14,709 nt of DNA from an uncultured Selenomonadaceae bacterium (lineage in GTDB: Bacteria; Bacillota; Negativicutes; Selenomonadales; Selenomonadaceae), in assembly GCA_910579115.1 (NCBI GenBank), contig CAJTSO010000048.1, forward strand, positions 1-14,709, read 5' to 3'. The notes under the pieces are model-generated. The model searched no databases. It was not told where the DNA came from and saw only the letters and a program-made list of their open reading frames with translations. Below are positions 7,694 to 14,327 of this stretch, piece after piece. A program made the translations under genes and the position numbers. Positions within the stretch are counted from its first letter, which is position 1. Every line of letters begins with the position of its first letter.

Positions 7694-7710
7694 GAAGCAG
7701 GAAACCCATT

Positions 7711-7760
7711 GATTTGTCTGTCACCCCTCCGCCCTTCGGGCACCTCCCCTGGAGGGGGGG
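7711..7760. repeat. Family A intergenic hairpin repeat, copy 2
   Basis: It begins with the same 20 bases as positions 1-20, then has a shorter hairpin (GCCCTTCGGGC) and CACCTCCCCTGGAGGGG in place of the TATA-centred palindrome of copy 1. Compared with copy 1 the hairpin stems change but the single-stranded joints are kept, as expected for a structured dispersed repeat. Confidence 0.75.
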
Positions 7761-7792
7761 CTATCAAACCGATTATATGTTACCCCTCCGGC

Positions 7793-8024
7793 TTGACTAA
7801 CTCACTTAATGAATCCGAGTTCGACTAACTCACTTAATGCGTCCGAATGAAATGACGGACACATTTAGTGAGTGTCATGCAGACGACCTTAGCGATTGCC
7901 GAGTCGTAAGACGACGGCAGAGCTTAGGGAGTTGCAAAGCGATGGACAAATTTAGTGAGTGTCATGCAGACGACCTTAGCGATTACCGAGTCATAAGACG
8001 ATGGCAGGGCTTAGGGAGTTGCAC
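7793..8024. mobile_element. Composite family B insertion with 87-bp tandem repeat
   Basis: The insert contains GACTAACTCACTTAATG twice (7795-7811 and 7823-7839, 28-bp period). It also holds an 18-bp inverted pair (7828-7845 against 7856-7873, two mismatches) around AATGAAATGA, and two tandem units of about 79 bp starting at 7857 and 7944 (87-bp period, about five differences). The tandem unit is the reverse complement of the core of the repeat at 14655-14709 and shares GGCAATCGCTAA and the TCATTTCATTCGG motif with the element at 3700-3833. No transposase is present. The reading frame through it (7837-8046) has no start signal and is a by-product of the repeat. Confidence 0.7.
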
Positions 8025-8034
8025 TACGCCGCCA

Positions 8035-8059
8035 CCTCCCCTATAGGGGAGGCTTTTTT
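8035..8059 (+). terminator. Terminator-like palindrome with T-tract
   Basis: The perfect palindrome CCTCCCCTATAGGGGAGG (8035-8052) is followed by CTTTTTT, the form of an intrinsic terminator on the plus strand. It is part of family A. No plus-strand gene lies directly upstream, and for the minus-strand lysA transcript the T-run is on the wrong side. A terminator role here is therefore doubtful. Confidence 0.4.
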
Positions 8060-8102
8060 GTCGGGCCCCTCTAAAAAAAGGGCTTTCGAGGAGGTAATTA
8101 CA

Positions 8103-9359
8103 TCAGAATTTGGAGCCTTCAAAATGGAGGGTGGCGAAGTAGTCCGCCTGGGTTTCCGCCCGGCGGATAAGCTTCACGCTGCCGTCCTCCCGCAGGAGAA
8201 GCTCGGCGCTGCGGAGCTTGCCGTTGTAGTTGAAGCCCATGGCGTGGCCGTGGGCCCCGGCGTCGAAGATGATGAGCCGGTCGCCCCGGTCGATTTTGGG
8301 CAGCTGCCGGTCGATAGCGAATTTGTCATTGTTTTCACAGAGGGAGCCGGTAACGTCGTAGGTGTGGTCATGGGGGGCGTTTTCCTTGCCAACCACCGTT
8401 ATGTGATGGTAAGCGCCGTACATGGCCGGGCGCATAAGGTTCGCCATGCAGGCGTCCAGGCCGATGTAATTTTTATAGGTCTGCTTTTCGTGGATGGCGG
8501 TGGCCACCAGATAGCCGTAGGGACCGGTGATACAGCGACCCAGCTCCATGGCCAGGGACAGGCCCTGGAGTCCGGCGGGGATGATTATTTCCTCGTAGGC
8601 CGCCTTTATTCCGGCGGAGACATTTTCCATATTCACGGCGTCCTGCTCCGGGCGGTAGGGAATACCGATGCCGCCTCCCAGGTTCACAAATTCCAGCTTG
8701 ATGTCCAGCTTTTCCTTTATTTCCGCCGCCAGCTTGAACATGAGGCGGGCGGTATTGATGAAGGATTGCTCCTGAAGCTCGTTGGAGATAACCATGGTGT
8801 GGAGGCCGAAGCGCTTCACTCCCTTGTCCCGGGCAATGCGGTAGGCGTGGATTATCTGGTCGTGGGTGAGACCGTATTTCGCTTCCAGGGGGTTGCCGAT
8901 GATGTCGTTTCCCTTTACGGCTGCCCCGGGGTTGTAACGGAAGGAGAGGCAGGCGGGGAACCCGGCGTTTTTCTCCAGGAAGTCAATGTGGGAAATATCG
9001 TCAAGGTTGATGATGGCTCCCAGCTGGAGGGCCCGCTGAAATTCATCGGCGGGAGTGTCGTTGGAGGTAAGCATGATATTTTCGCCCTTTACCCCCGCCA
9101 TGTGGGCAAGATTCAGCTCCGGCAGGCTGCTGCAATCGCAGCCGCCCCCCTCCTCCCGGATTATCTCCAGCAGGTAGGGGTTGGGGGCGGCCTTTACGGC
9201 GAAATACTCCCGAAAGCCCGGGGCCCAGGCAAAGGCCTTGAAGAGGCGGCGGAGATTTTGGCGAATGGCCGCCTCATCGTAGATATGGAATGGAGTGGGG
9301 TACTCCTTGATGATTTCTTCCAGCTTGTCCGGGGCCACCGGGAAAATCTTTTCTGTCAT
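8103..9359 (-). CDS. lysA: Diaminopimelate decarboxylase
   Basis: 418 aa, a normal length for LysA. This PLP enzyme converts meso-diaminopimelate to L-lysine, the last step of lysine synthesis. It is a fold-III (alanine-racemase-type) decarboxylase: the PLP lysine is K56 in YFAVKAAPN, the phosphate-binding glycine loop is GGGIGIPY (228-235), ELGR is at 272-275, and the active-site cysteine from the partner subunit is C341 in SLCENNDKF. The start is ATG 9359 with AAAGGAGCATACACCC before it on the minus strand. It appears to be transcribed alone. Its leader of about 55 nt is too short for a lysine riboswitch. Related carboxynorspermidine or ornithine decarboxylases are less likely because of the SLCENND and substrate-site context. 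Confidence 0.93.
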   Translation of the reverse strand: MTEKIFPVAPDKLEEIIKEYPTPFHIYDEAAIRQNLRRLFKAFAWAPGFREYFAVKAAPNPYLLEIIREEGGGCDCSSLPELNLAHMAGVKGENIMLTSNDTPADEFQRALQLGAIINLDDISHIDFLEKNAGFPACLSFRYNPGAAVKGNDIIGNPLEAKYGLTHDQIIHAYRIARDKGVKRFGLHTMVISNELQEQSFINTARLMFKLAAEIKEKLDIKLEFVNLGGGIGIPYRPEQDAVNMENVSAGIKAAYEEIIIPAGLQGLSLAMELGRCITGPYGYLVATAIHEKQTYKNYIGLDACMANLMRPAMYGAYHHITVVGKENAPHDHTYDVTGSLCENNDKFAIDRQLPKIDRGDRLIIFDAGAHGHAMGFNYNGKLRSAELLLREDGSVKLIRRAETQADYFATLHFEGSKF

Positions 9360-9415
9360 GGGTGTATGCTCCTTTATTTGAATATTTCTCTGATTAAAAA
9401 TCGTTGTATTTTTGT

Positions 9416-9424
9416 ATTATATCA
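9416..9424 (-). promoter_or_regulatory. Extended -10 promoter of lysA
   Basis: On the minus strand TGATATAAT (9424 to 9416) is a perfect TG-N-TATAAT extended -10. No good -35 hexamer is visible 16-18 bp upstream, which extended -10 promoters can do without. It points leftward towards lysA, divergent from the rfaE2 promoter. Confidence 0.6.
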
Positions 9425-9537
9425 CAAACGGACGCAGAATAACGACTAAAAGATTTCTTCCTCAGGTACCGGCGTGGATAGACGGTTTCTTCAGAAACTG
9501 TATTTTCCGGGATTTATGTTAAGGAGGAAAAATGCTG

Positions 9538-9567
9538 TGGCGTTTTCTTGAACGACAATGTTATAAT
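9538..9567 (+). promoter_or_regulatory. Promoter of rfaE2 and the heptosyltransferase
   Basis: TGGCGT (9538-9543), 18 bp, then TATAAT (9562-9567), preceded by GGAGGAAAAA. It closely matches the recD2 and rubrerythrin promoters, including TGTGGC, the following TTTT and GAA in the first part of the spacer. The leader from about 9574 is some 70 nt long. Confidence 0.75.
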
Positions 9568-9645
9568 GAGGCTCGTGATAATGAACAGCTTTTGGCTTGT
9601 GGGGAAATTTATCAGATCAATAGTATTGGACAGAAGAGGTAAGGA

Positions 9646-10140
9646 ATGAAAAATCTGCTGACGAGAAGCGAGGCGGCAGCGCTTTGCGCCGCCGAAAAGG
9701 AAAAGGGGCGCCGGGTGGTTTTTACCAACGGCTGCTTTGATATCATCCACGCGGGCCACGTCCGCTATCTCACGGCGGCCAGAGAGCGGGGAGACCTGCT
9801 GGTGGTAGGGCTGAACAGCGACGGCTCCGTCCGCCGCCTGAAGGGGGCCGCCCGTCCGGTGAATGGAGAGCAGGACAGGGCGGAGGTGCTGCTGGGATTG
9901 AAGGCCGTGGACTATGTGACGATTTTCGCGGAGGATACAGCCGCCGAGACCATTGCCGCTCTGAAGCCATCGGTTTATGCCAAAGGGGCGGATTACACCC
10001 GTGAAACCCTCCCGGAAGCGGAGCTGGTGGAGGACTACGGGGGAGATGTTGCCTTCATCAATCTGGCGCCGGGTCGGTCCACCTCCGGCATTATTGCCCG
10101 GGCTTCCGCCGGACAGTCAGGAGCCGGTGGACGGCCATGA
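9646..10140 (+). CDS. rfaE2: D-glycero-beta-D-manno-heptose 1-phosphate adenylyltransferase
   Basis: 164 aa, corresponding to the C-terminal half of bifunctional HldE and to stand-alone RfaE2 proteins. The enzyme transfers AMP to heptose-1-phosphate, giving ADP-heptose for the LPS inner core. It has the nucleotidyltransferase fold motifs TNGCFDIIHAGH (27-38, with HxGH at 35-38), GLNSDGSVRRLKG (55-67), RPVN (70-73), DRAEVL (77-82) and the C-terminal GRSTSGII (143-150). The family often ends near STS.II, so about ten further residues (SAGQSGAGGRP) form a loose tail. The start is ATG 9646 with AGAGGTAAGGA before it. Its stop overlaps the next start (ATGA), so the two are translationally coupled. 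The kinase half of HldE is not in the window. Confidence 0.93.
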   Translation: MKNLLTRSEAAALCAAEKEKGRRVVFTNGCFDIIHAGHVRYLTAARERGDLLVVGLNSDGSVRRLKGAARPVNGEQDRAEVLLGLKAVDYVTIFAEDTAAETIAALKPSVYAKGADYTRETLPEAELVEDYGGDVAFINLAPGRSTSGIIARASAGQSGAGGRP

Positions 10141-11186
10141 AGAAGCCATTGTCAATTCTGGTGGTGAAGCTCAGCGCCATCGGGGACGTCATCCATGCTC
10201 TGCCGGTATCTTATGCCATAAAGGAAACCTATCCCGACGCCCGCCTCGTCTGGGCAGTGGAGCCGACGGCCCGCCCCCTGCTGGAGGGAAATCCCCTCGT
10301 TGATGAAATTATCACCTTTGAGAAGAAAAAGTTCAAGTCTCTGGGAGGCTTTCTCAAGGAGTTTAGCCCTCTGCGGCGGAGGATCAGGGCGGCGGCGGTT
10401 AAGCCGGAGGGCTTTGATTATGCCCTTGACTTGCAGGGACTTTTTAAGTCGGCGGCTATCGTCTGGGCTTCCGGGGCAAAAAAATGCTACGGCAGCGAAT
10501 ATATGCGGGAGCTGAGCGACCGGGTGTCCACGCCGGTGGTGGGGCCTAACGCCAACGGCCACATCGTGGAGCGGTATCTTGACGTGGCCCGGGCCATAGG
10601 CTGCCGGGTGGATGAAGTAGTCTTTCCCCTGACGGTCTCCGAAAGGGAAGAATGGTCGGCAATGGAGCTGCTCCGCCGGGCCGGAGCCGGGGAGGGAAAG
10701 CCCCTGGCCATCCTGGCGGCCGGGGCAAACTGGCCAAACAAACGCTGGCCCGCGAAAAAGTACGCCCGGCTGTCCGACCGGCTTTTTGAAGCGGGCATAA
10801 TTCCCGTTTTTGTGGGGGGCGGCGCCGTTGACGAGAACCTCAGGGAAGAAATAAACAGCTGCGTGGCAATCCCCCCCCTGTCTCTGGTAAATCAGACCAG
10901 CCTGAAGGAGCTGGCGGCAGTGATCCGGAAAGGATCAGTGGTGCTGGGGGGAGACACGGGGCCGGTCCACCTGGCGGCAGCTCTGAAAACACCGGCGGTA
11001 ATGTTGATGGGGCCTACGGCGCCGGAGCGCAGCGGCCCCTATGGGATGGAGAAGGACTGTCTGCTTGCCGGGCACCCTTGTGCCAACTGCCGGAAGCGGG
11101 CCTGCCCGAAGGGGATAGACTGCCTTGATGCCATCAGCGTTGACCAGGCTTATGATAAGCTGATGGAGGTTCTGGGACGGACGTGA
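10137..11186 (+). CDS. LPS heptosyltransferase (glycosyltransferase family 9)
   Basis: 349 aa, typical for WaaC/WaaF-type GT9 enzymes, which add heptose from ADP-heptose to the LPS inner core on the cytoplasmic face of the inner membrane. The N-terminal Rossmann motif is ILVVKLSAIGDVIHALP (7-23). The C-terminal ADP-heptose site is GGDTGPVHLAAA (271-282), followed by GPTAPERSGPYG (292-303). A cysteine-rich tail (C315, C318, C323, C329) is often seen in this family. The start of the protein favours the heptosyltransferase I (WaaC) type, but I and II cannot be separated safely. It overlaps rfaE2 by 4 bp, so donor synthesis and transfer are coupled. It is the last GC-rich gene before the composition changes. 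Confidence 0.9.
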   Translation: MKKPLSILVVKLSAIGDVIHALPVSYAIKETYPDARLVWAVEPTARPLLEGNPLVDEIITFEKKKFKSLGGFLKEFSPLRRRIRAAAVKPEGFDYALDLQGLFKSAAIVWASGAKKCYGSEYMRELSDRVSTPVVGPNANGHIVERYLDVARAIGCRVDEVVFPLTVSEREEWSAMELLRRAGAGEGKPLAILAAGANWPNKRWPAKKYARLSDRLFEAGIIPVFVGGGAVDENLREEINSCVAIPPLSLVNQTSLKELAAVIRKGSVVLGGDTGPVHLAAALKTPAVMLMGPTAPERSGPYGMEKDCLLAGHPCANCRKRACPKGIDCLDAISVDQAYDKLMEVLGRT

Positions 11187-11249
11187 TCCCTGACGGTCGA
11201 TCGGCAGCTAACCTTGCAGCGGCTGGAAGCTAAAGAGTGAGGAGATTGT

Positions 11250-11876
11250 ATGGAACAGAATGTTTTTGCAACTATAAAAAGCCTTGCGGATAGGTATGCC
11301 ATAGAATTAAAAAAGCAGGTTGATATGAGAGAAAAAGAGATGGAAGACGATGATACTTCCCACTATCTTTTGTACCGTGTACTTGGGGTTACAAATGATG
11401 AAGGACATTTAATTGATCTTTATCAAAATAAAGGACGTTTTTTATATAAATACGCTGGTGCATTTTTAGAGGAAGCCGCTATTATCTGTATTAAACATAA
11501 ATTTCCTGATTCTGCAAAGGTGAAAATACCCAATACATTAGGAAGTCGCCCCAAAACATTTGAGATCGATTGTTTAGTCGGCAATGCTGCTCACGAAATC
11601 AAATGGAGAGATGCAACAACAGATGGAGATCATATTACAAAGGAACACACACGAGTAAGGGTTATTCGTGAGAAAGGCTATACGCCAATTAGAGTAATGT
11701 TTTATTACCCGCAACGTACGCAAGCAATAAGAATTCAAGAAACACTAGAAACATTATATCAAGGAATAGGTGGACAGTATTTTTATGGTGATAGCGCATG
11801 GCAGTATATCCATGAATTGACTGATATTGACCTACTTGAAATCCTTGAAAAAATTGCGCTTTCTAGGGAGAAATGA
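11250..11876 (+). CDS. Type II restriction endonuclease, ApaLI-like
   Basis: 208 aa. A PD-(D/E)XK nuclease core is visible: FEIDCLVGNAAHEIKWRD (104-121), giving D107, E116 and K118. It is followed by ATTDGDHITKEHTRVRVI (122-139). The EIKWRDATTDGDH block and the earlier YQNKGRFLYKYAG (58-70) recall the ApaLI-like endonuclease family, whose known member cuts GTGCAC. That assignment is from memory of the family pattern, and the specificity is only a suggestion. The start is ATG 11250 with TGAGGAGA before it. The stop lies 7 bp before the methyltransferase ATG, the tight pairing expected of a type II system. AT-rich, unlike the preceding operon. Confidence 0.75.
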   Translation: MEQNVFATIKSLADRYAIELKKQVDMREKEMEDDDTSHYLLYRVLGVTNDEGHLIDLYQNKGRFLYKYAGAFLEEAAIICIKHKFPDSAKVKIPNTLGSRPKTFEIDCLVGNAAHEIKWRDATTDGDHITKEHTRVRVIREKGYTPIRVMFYYPQRTQAIRIQETLETLYQGIGGQYFYGDSAWQYIHELTDIDLLEILEKIALSREK

Positions 11877-11883
11877 TGATACT

Positions 11884-13083
11884 ATGCTGATTCATGGTGA
11901 TTGCTTGAATGGTATAAAAACATTGACAAAAGAAACCGTGGATATGGTTTATTTAGATCCACCATTCTTTACGCAGAAGAACCAAGTATCTCAAGATTCT
12001 AATGGGACTTTCTACGGTTTTTCTGATATCTGGGATTCTCGGCAGTCTTATTTATCATTCATTAAAGAAAGACTTTTGGAAATGCATCGCGTTCTGAAAA
12101 GCACAGGTTCAATCTTTCTTCACTGTGATACTTCTTCATCTCATTACATCAGAATGATATTGGATGAGGTATTTGGAGAAAATAATTTTAGAAGTGAAAT
12201 CATTTGGACCTACAAACGCTGGTCAAATTCAAAAAAAGGACTTCTGGCGGGGCATCAAACCATTTTTTTCTACTCCAAATCACAGAACTTCATGTTTAAT
12301 GTAATCTATAGAGAATATTCACCTACTACAAATGTAGATCAGATTTTACAGGAAAGAGAGAGAAATGCAGTAGGCAAAGCTAGTTATAAGCGGGATAAGA
12401 GTGGGAATATCGTTATGGCTAAGGAAAAGCGTGGGGTTCCCATGGCTGATGTATGGGATATTCCTTTTCTTAACCCGAAAGCTAGAGAACGTATTGGATA
12501 TCCGACACAAAAACCTGTTGAACTTATGCAAAGAATCATCCGCATAAGTACAGATGAGGGTGATTTGGTTTTAGACCCTTTTTGCGGTAGTGGTACAACT
12601 CTTGTTGCAGCCAAGTTACTTCAACGTAATTATATAGGGATTGATACCAACCCTTCTGCCATTGAATTGTGCAGAAAACGATTAGAGGTGCCATCAAAAA
12701 CAGAATCTATGCTGTTAAAAATTGGTTCTCAAGCATATTTATCTAAATCCGAAAAAGAACTGGCTATTTTGCGGCAATTTAACTGCGATATTGTTCAGAG
12801 AAATAGAGGTATTGACGCAATCCTTAAAAAGCATTGTTTGAATGCACCCATTGCAATTAAAATTCAGAAATTGGACGAAACAGTAATCCAAGCAATAAAG
12901 TTGCTTAGTGACGCAGGAGCAAAGAGAAGATGCAGTTTTCTAGTGCTTATACTACAGAAAACTGCGGATATAAATGAACTAAAAAATGTACCCTCTAACA
13001 TGATTGTGCTGAATAGTTACGAGTTGGAAGTTCAGCAAAAGATTAGCGACTATATTATGAAAATTTCAGAAAAAAGGTCATAG
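11884..13083 (+). CDS. Beta-class DNA methyltransferase (N6-adenine or N4-cytosine)
   Basis: 399 aa from ATG 11884. A longer frame from 11827 would overlap the endonuclease by 50 bp, and the protein proper begins MLIHGDCLNGI. The catalytic motif IV is DPPF (25-28), and the AdoMet-binding motif I, DPFCGSGTT (231-239), comes after it. This order defines class beta (amino-methylating) enzymes. Motif X-like KPVELMQRIIR (210-220) precedes motif I. It should protect the site cut by the adjacent endonuclease. Residues about 275-399 are an extra domain beyond the usual fold. It contains DIVQRNRGIDAIL (302-314), PIAIKIQK (322-329) and a following helix, reminiscent of a degenerate restriction-nuclease fold. 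The nearest SD-like AGGGAG lies 13 bp from the start. Confidence 0.9.
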   Translation: MLIHGDCLNGIKTLTKETVDMVYLDPPFFTQKNQVSQDSNGTFYGFSDIWDSRQSYLSFIKERLLEMHRVLKSTGSIFLHCDTSSSHYIRMILDEVFGENNFRSEIIWTYKRWSNSKKGLLAGHQTIFFYSKSQNFMFNVIYREYSPTTNVDQILQERERNAVGKASYKRDKSGNIVMAKEKRGVPMADVWDIPFLNPKARERIGYPTQKPVELMQRIIRISTDEGDLVLDPFCGSGTTLVAAKLLQRNYIGIDTNPSAIELCRKRLEVPSKTESMLLKIGSQAYLSKSEKELAILRQFNCDIVQRNRGIDAILKKHCLNAPIAIKIQKLDETVIQAIKLLSDAGAKRRCSFLVLILQKTADINELKNVPSNMIVLNSYELEVQQKISDYIMKISEKRS

Positions 13084-13111
13084 GCTACAAATTAAGAAAG
13101 GAAGTTCAACC

Positions 13112-13903
13112 ATGAAGCATGATGTTTTTGACCTCCCAGAGTCCCTTTATGATTTTGCACAAATTGCTGAATTTTATGGTGTGATTGAAAGTTTAGCAAA
13201 CTTAGTAGAGACTGAGGACTGGAGTTATCATAATACTGAGACAACGACAGCTTATCCAATATTGGAAAATTATATTCGAAACACTTATATTAGATTAGCT
13301 CGTGAGAAAAAGGTTGCATATTCTAGTGATTTGGGATTTTGCTGCTTTGATACAGGGTTGCTCTCAAAAGTGCAGCATGAACCAATATATATGCAGTTTT
13401 GCGAAAATACAAATCCCAATATAGACTGCTATTGGTATTTTTCAAAATTTTTCCGAAAAGGAGATAACGAAGTTCGGAGGTATACCAAGTTGCCCGAAAT
13501 GGCGTTTTACTGGGAAGACCCAACTAAGCTTATTTTTGATCCTAGAAAAGAACTAGTTGTAAATGTTGAACATATTATTCAAGATAATAAAGCCCGATTC
13601 CCAAATCCTTTTTCAACAATGCCTGATTATCAACTCCAATTATTCATTGATGGCAGCGTAAATGCCGCCAAAGAAAGGCTTCGTCGTAACTATAAAATTG
13701 CAGTCCCGCAATATTTTATAACTTCCGGAACAATTCAATTATTGATACCACTATGCTTAGCTGCACCAGACACAGCTGATTTGGCAATAGTCGTAGAAGA
13801 TTATGGAACAATGTACCGTGCATCAACTTGCCTAACGCTCGATCAGGCAATGAACAATGCCCGCCTCTTAGCTCGTCCTGACCGGGATTGGCTTAATCCG
13901 TAA
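13112..13903 (+). CDS. DUF3825 domain protein
   Basis: 263 aa, almost all of it the DUF3825 domain. Characteristic stretches are FCCFDTGL (76-83), EPIYMQFCEN (90-99), LPEMAFYW (127-134), NVEHIIQDNKARFPNPF (151-167), AAKERLRRNYKIAVPQYF (185-202), IQLLIPLCL (208-216) and the C-terminal LTLDQAMNNARLLARPDRDWL (241-261). The molecular function of this domain is not established to my knowledge. No membrane segment or signal peptide is visible. The start is ATG 13112 with AAAGGAAG before it. It follows the methyltransferase by 28 bp in the same direction and with the same AT-rich codon use, so it is probably part of the same operon and mobile unit. A role in defence or in controlling the restriction system is inference from position only. 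Confidence 0.8.
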   Translation: MKHDVFDLPESLYDFAQIAEFYGVIESLANLVETEDWSYHNTETTTAYPILENYIRNTYIRLAREKKVAYSSDLGFCCFDTGLLSKVQHEPIYMQFCENTNPNIDCYWYFSKFFRKGDNEVRRYTKLPEMAFYWEDPTKLIFDPRKELVVNVEHIIQDNKARFPNPFSTMPDYQLQLFIDGSVNAAKERLRRNYKIAVPQYFITSGTIQLLIPLCLAAPDTADLAIVVEDYGTMYRASTCLTLDQAMNNARLLARPDRDWLNP

Positions 13904-13970
13904 CCCAAACTGTAGAAGCAAAATAGCAAAGTATGTAATAAGTGTCCAACAGAATTTATATTGTTATGAA

Positions 13971-14276
13971 TTAAGGCAAGTTCAACTGAGTGTCTATAAG
14001 ACACTCGGTTGGTAGAATAGATTCAGTTGTAGTTTTCCATACTGTGATTACCCGAGGCCTTTCTGAGATAATCTTCCAACATTCCGTCAACGCCATTGAT
14101 ATGTACTCCAGTGGGGTATTATAGATTAACCAATCCATTTCAGCTCTGATACGAATCGTAGTTTCAACAGAGTCCTTGACATCCTGACAGTAGATGCTAA
14201 TCTGACTTCCGTCAGAATATTTCGGTTCAACATTGCCAGTATCAATGTTGAAAGCGCAGGATAAAAGTTTTCTCAT
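13971..14276 (-). CDS. Small hypothetical protein, DUF6061-like
   Basis: 101 aa from ATG 14276. I chose this start over ATG 14315 because AAAGGAG lies 9 bp upstream of it on the minus strand. The N-terminal half (MRKLLSCAFNIDTGNVE, ...YSDGSQISIYCQDVKD..., ...MDWLIYNTPLEYISMAL) recalls short proteins annotated DUF6061, which are common in mobile elements of gut Firmicutes; this is a tentative recognition. No catalytic motif or membrane segment is seen. The C-terminal region after residue 65 (ECWKIISERPRVITVWKTTTES) is not familiar. It converges with the DUF3825 gene (67 bp apart) and diverges from the 45-aa ORF at 14328. Function unknown. Confidence 0.65.
   Translation of the reverse strand: MRKLLSCAFNIDTGNVEPKYSDGSQISIYCQDVKDSVETTIRIRAEMDWLIYNTPLEYISMALTECWKIISERPRVITVWKTTTESILPTECLIDTQLNLP
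13983..14011. other. 13-bp hairpin at the 3' end of the small minus-strand gene
   Basis: CAACTGAGTGTCT (13983-13995) pairs with AGACACTCGGTTG (13999-14011) around a 3-nt ATA loop, with a single G-T wobble on one strand. It lies inside the last 14 codons of the 101-aa gene, so it also encodes protein. There is no T-run on either side, so it is not a classical terminator, although it lies between two convergent genes. Confidence 0.6.
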
Positions 14277-14327
14277 GGCAGTGTACTCCTTTACAGTAGT
14301 TTCGACTGGCTTCAAGGTGAACCAAAC

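Larger units (their letters stand above)
7781..8060. repeat. Family A repeat, copy 3, interrupted by a family B insertion
   Basis: The left half (TACCCCTCCGGC, 7781-7792) and the right half (TACGCCGCCACCTCCCC, from 8025, then TATAGGGGAGGCT) are contiguous in copy 1 at 12-55, apart from the 3-bp tip of the GC hairpin. About 232 bp of unrelated sequence (7793-8024) splits them at that tip. This shows that the inner sequence arrived after the outer repeat. Confidence 0.7.

Noticed and set aside
7603..7767. Longer start for the sensor kinase (1047 aa)
   Set aside because: The extra 55 residues translate repeat modules A and C, and a good ribosome-binding site precedes ATG 7602.
7857..8022. CRISPR-like tandem repeat
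   Set aside because: There are only two units of about 79 bp with 7-8 bp between them, repeats are imperfect, and no cas gene or spacer-like sequence is present.
7837..8046. 69-aa frame through the 87-bp tandem repeat
   Set aside because: The protein repeats because the DNA repeats (the period of 87 is a multiple of 3). There is no ribosome-binding site, and the same core elsewhere is not kept open.
8001..9449. 482-aa plus-strand reading frame opposite lysA
   Set aside because: It is antisense to a complete diaminopimelate decarboxylase, has no ribosome-binding site and starts in repeat DNA.
9532..9642. 36-aa frame with AAGGAGG just upstream, ending 3 bp before rfaE2
   Set aside because: It overlaps the -35 and -10 boxes of the rfaE2 promoter, so it would lie largely outside the transcript. 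The AAGGAGGAAAAA is better read as the A-rich upstream part shared by three promoters.
11225..11235. GGAAGCTAAAG shared between the recD2 leader (about 304-314) and the endonuclease leader
   Set aside because: A short match next to ribosome-binding sites, compatible with chance; flanking bases do not extend it convincingly.
11827..11883. Longer start for the methyltransferase
   Set aside because: It would overlap the endonuclease C-terminus in another frame. The protein core begins at ATG 11884.
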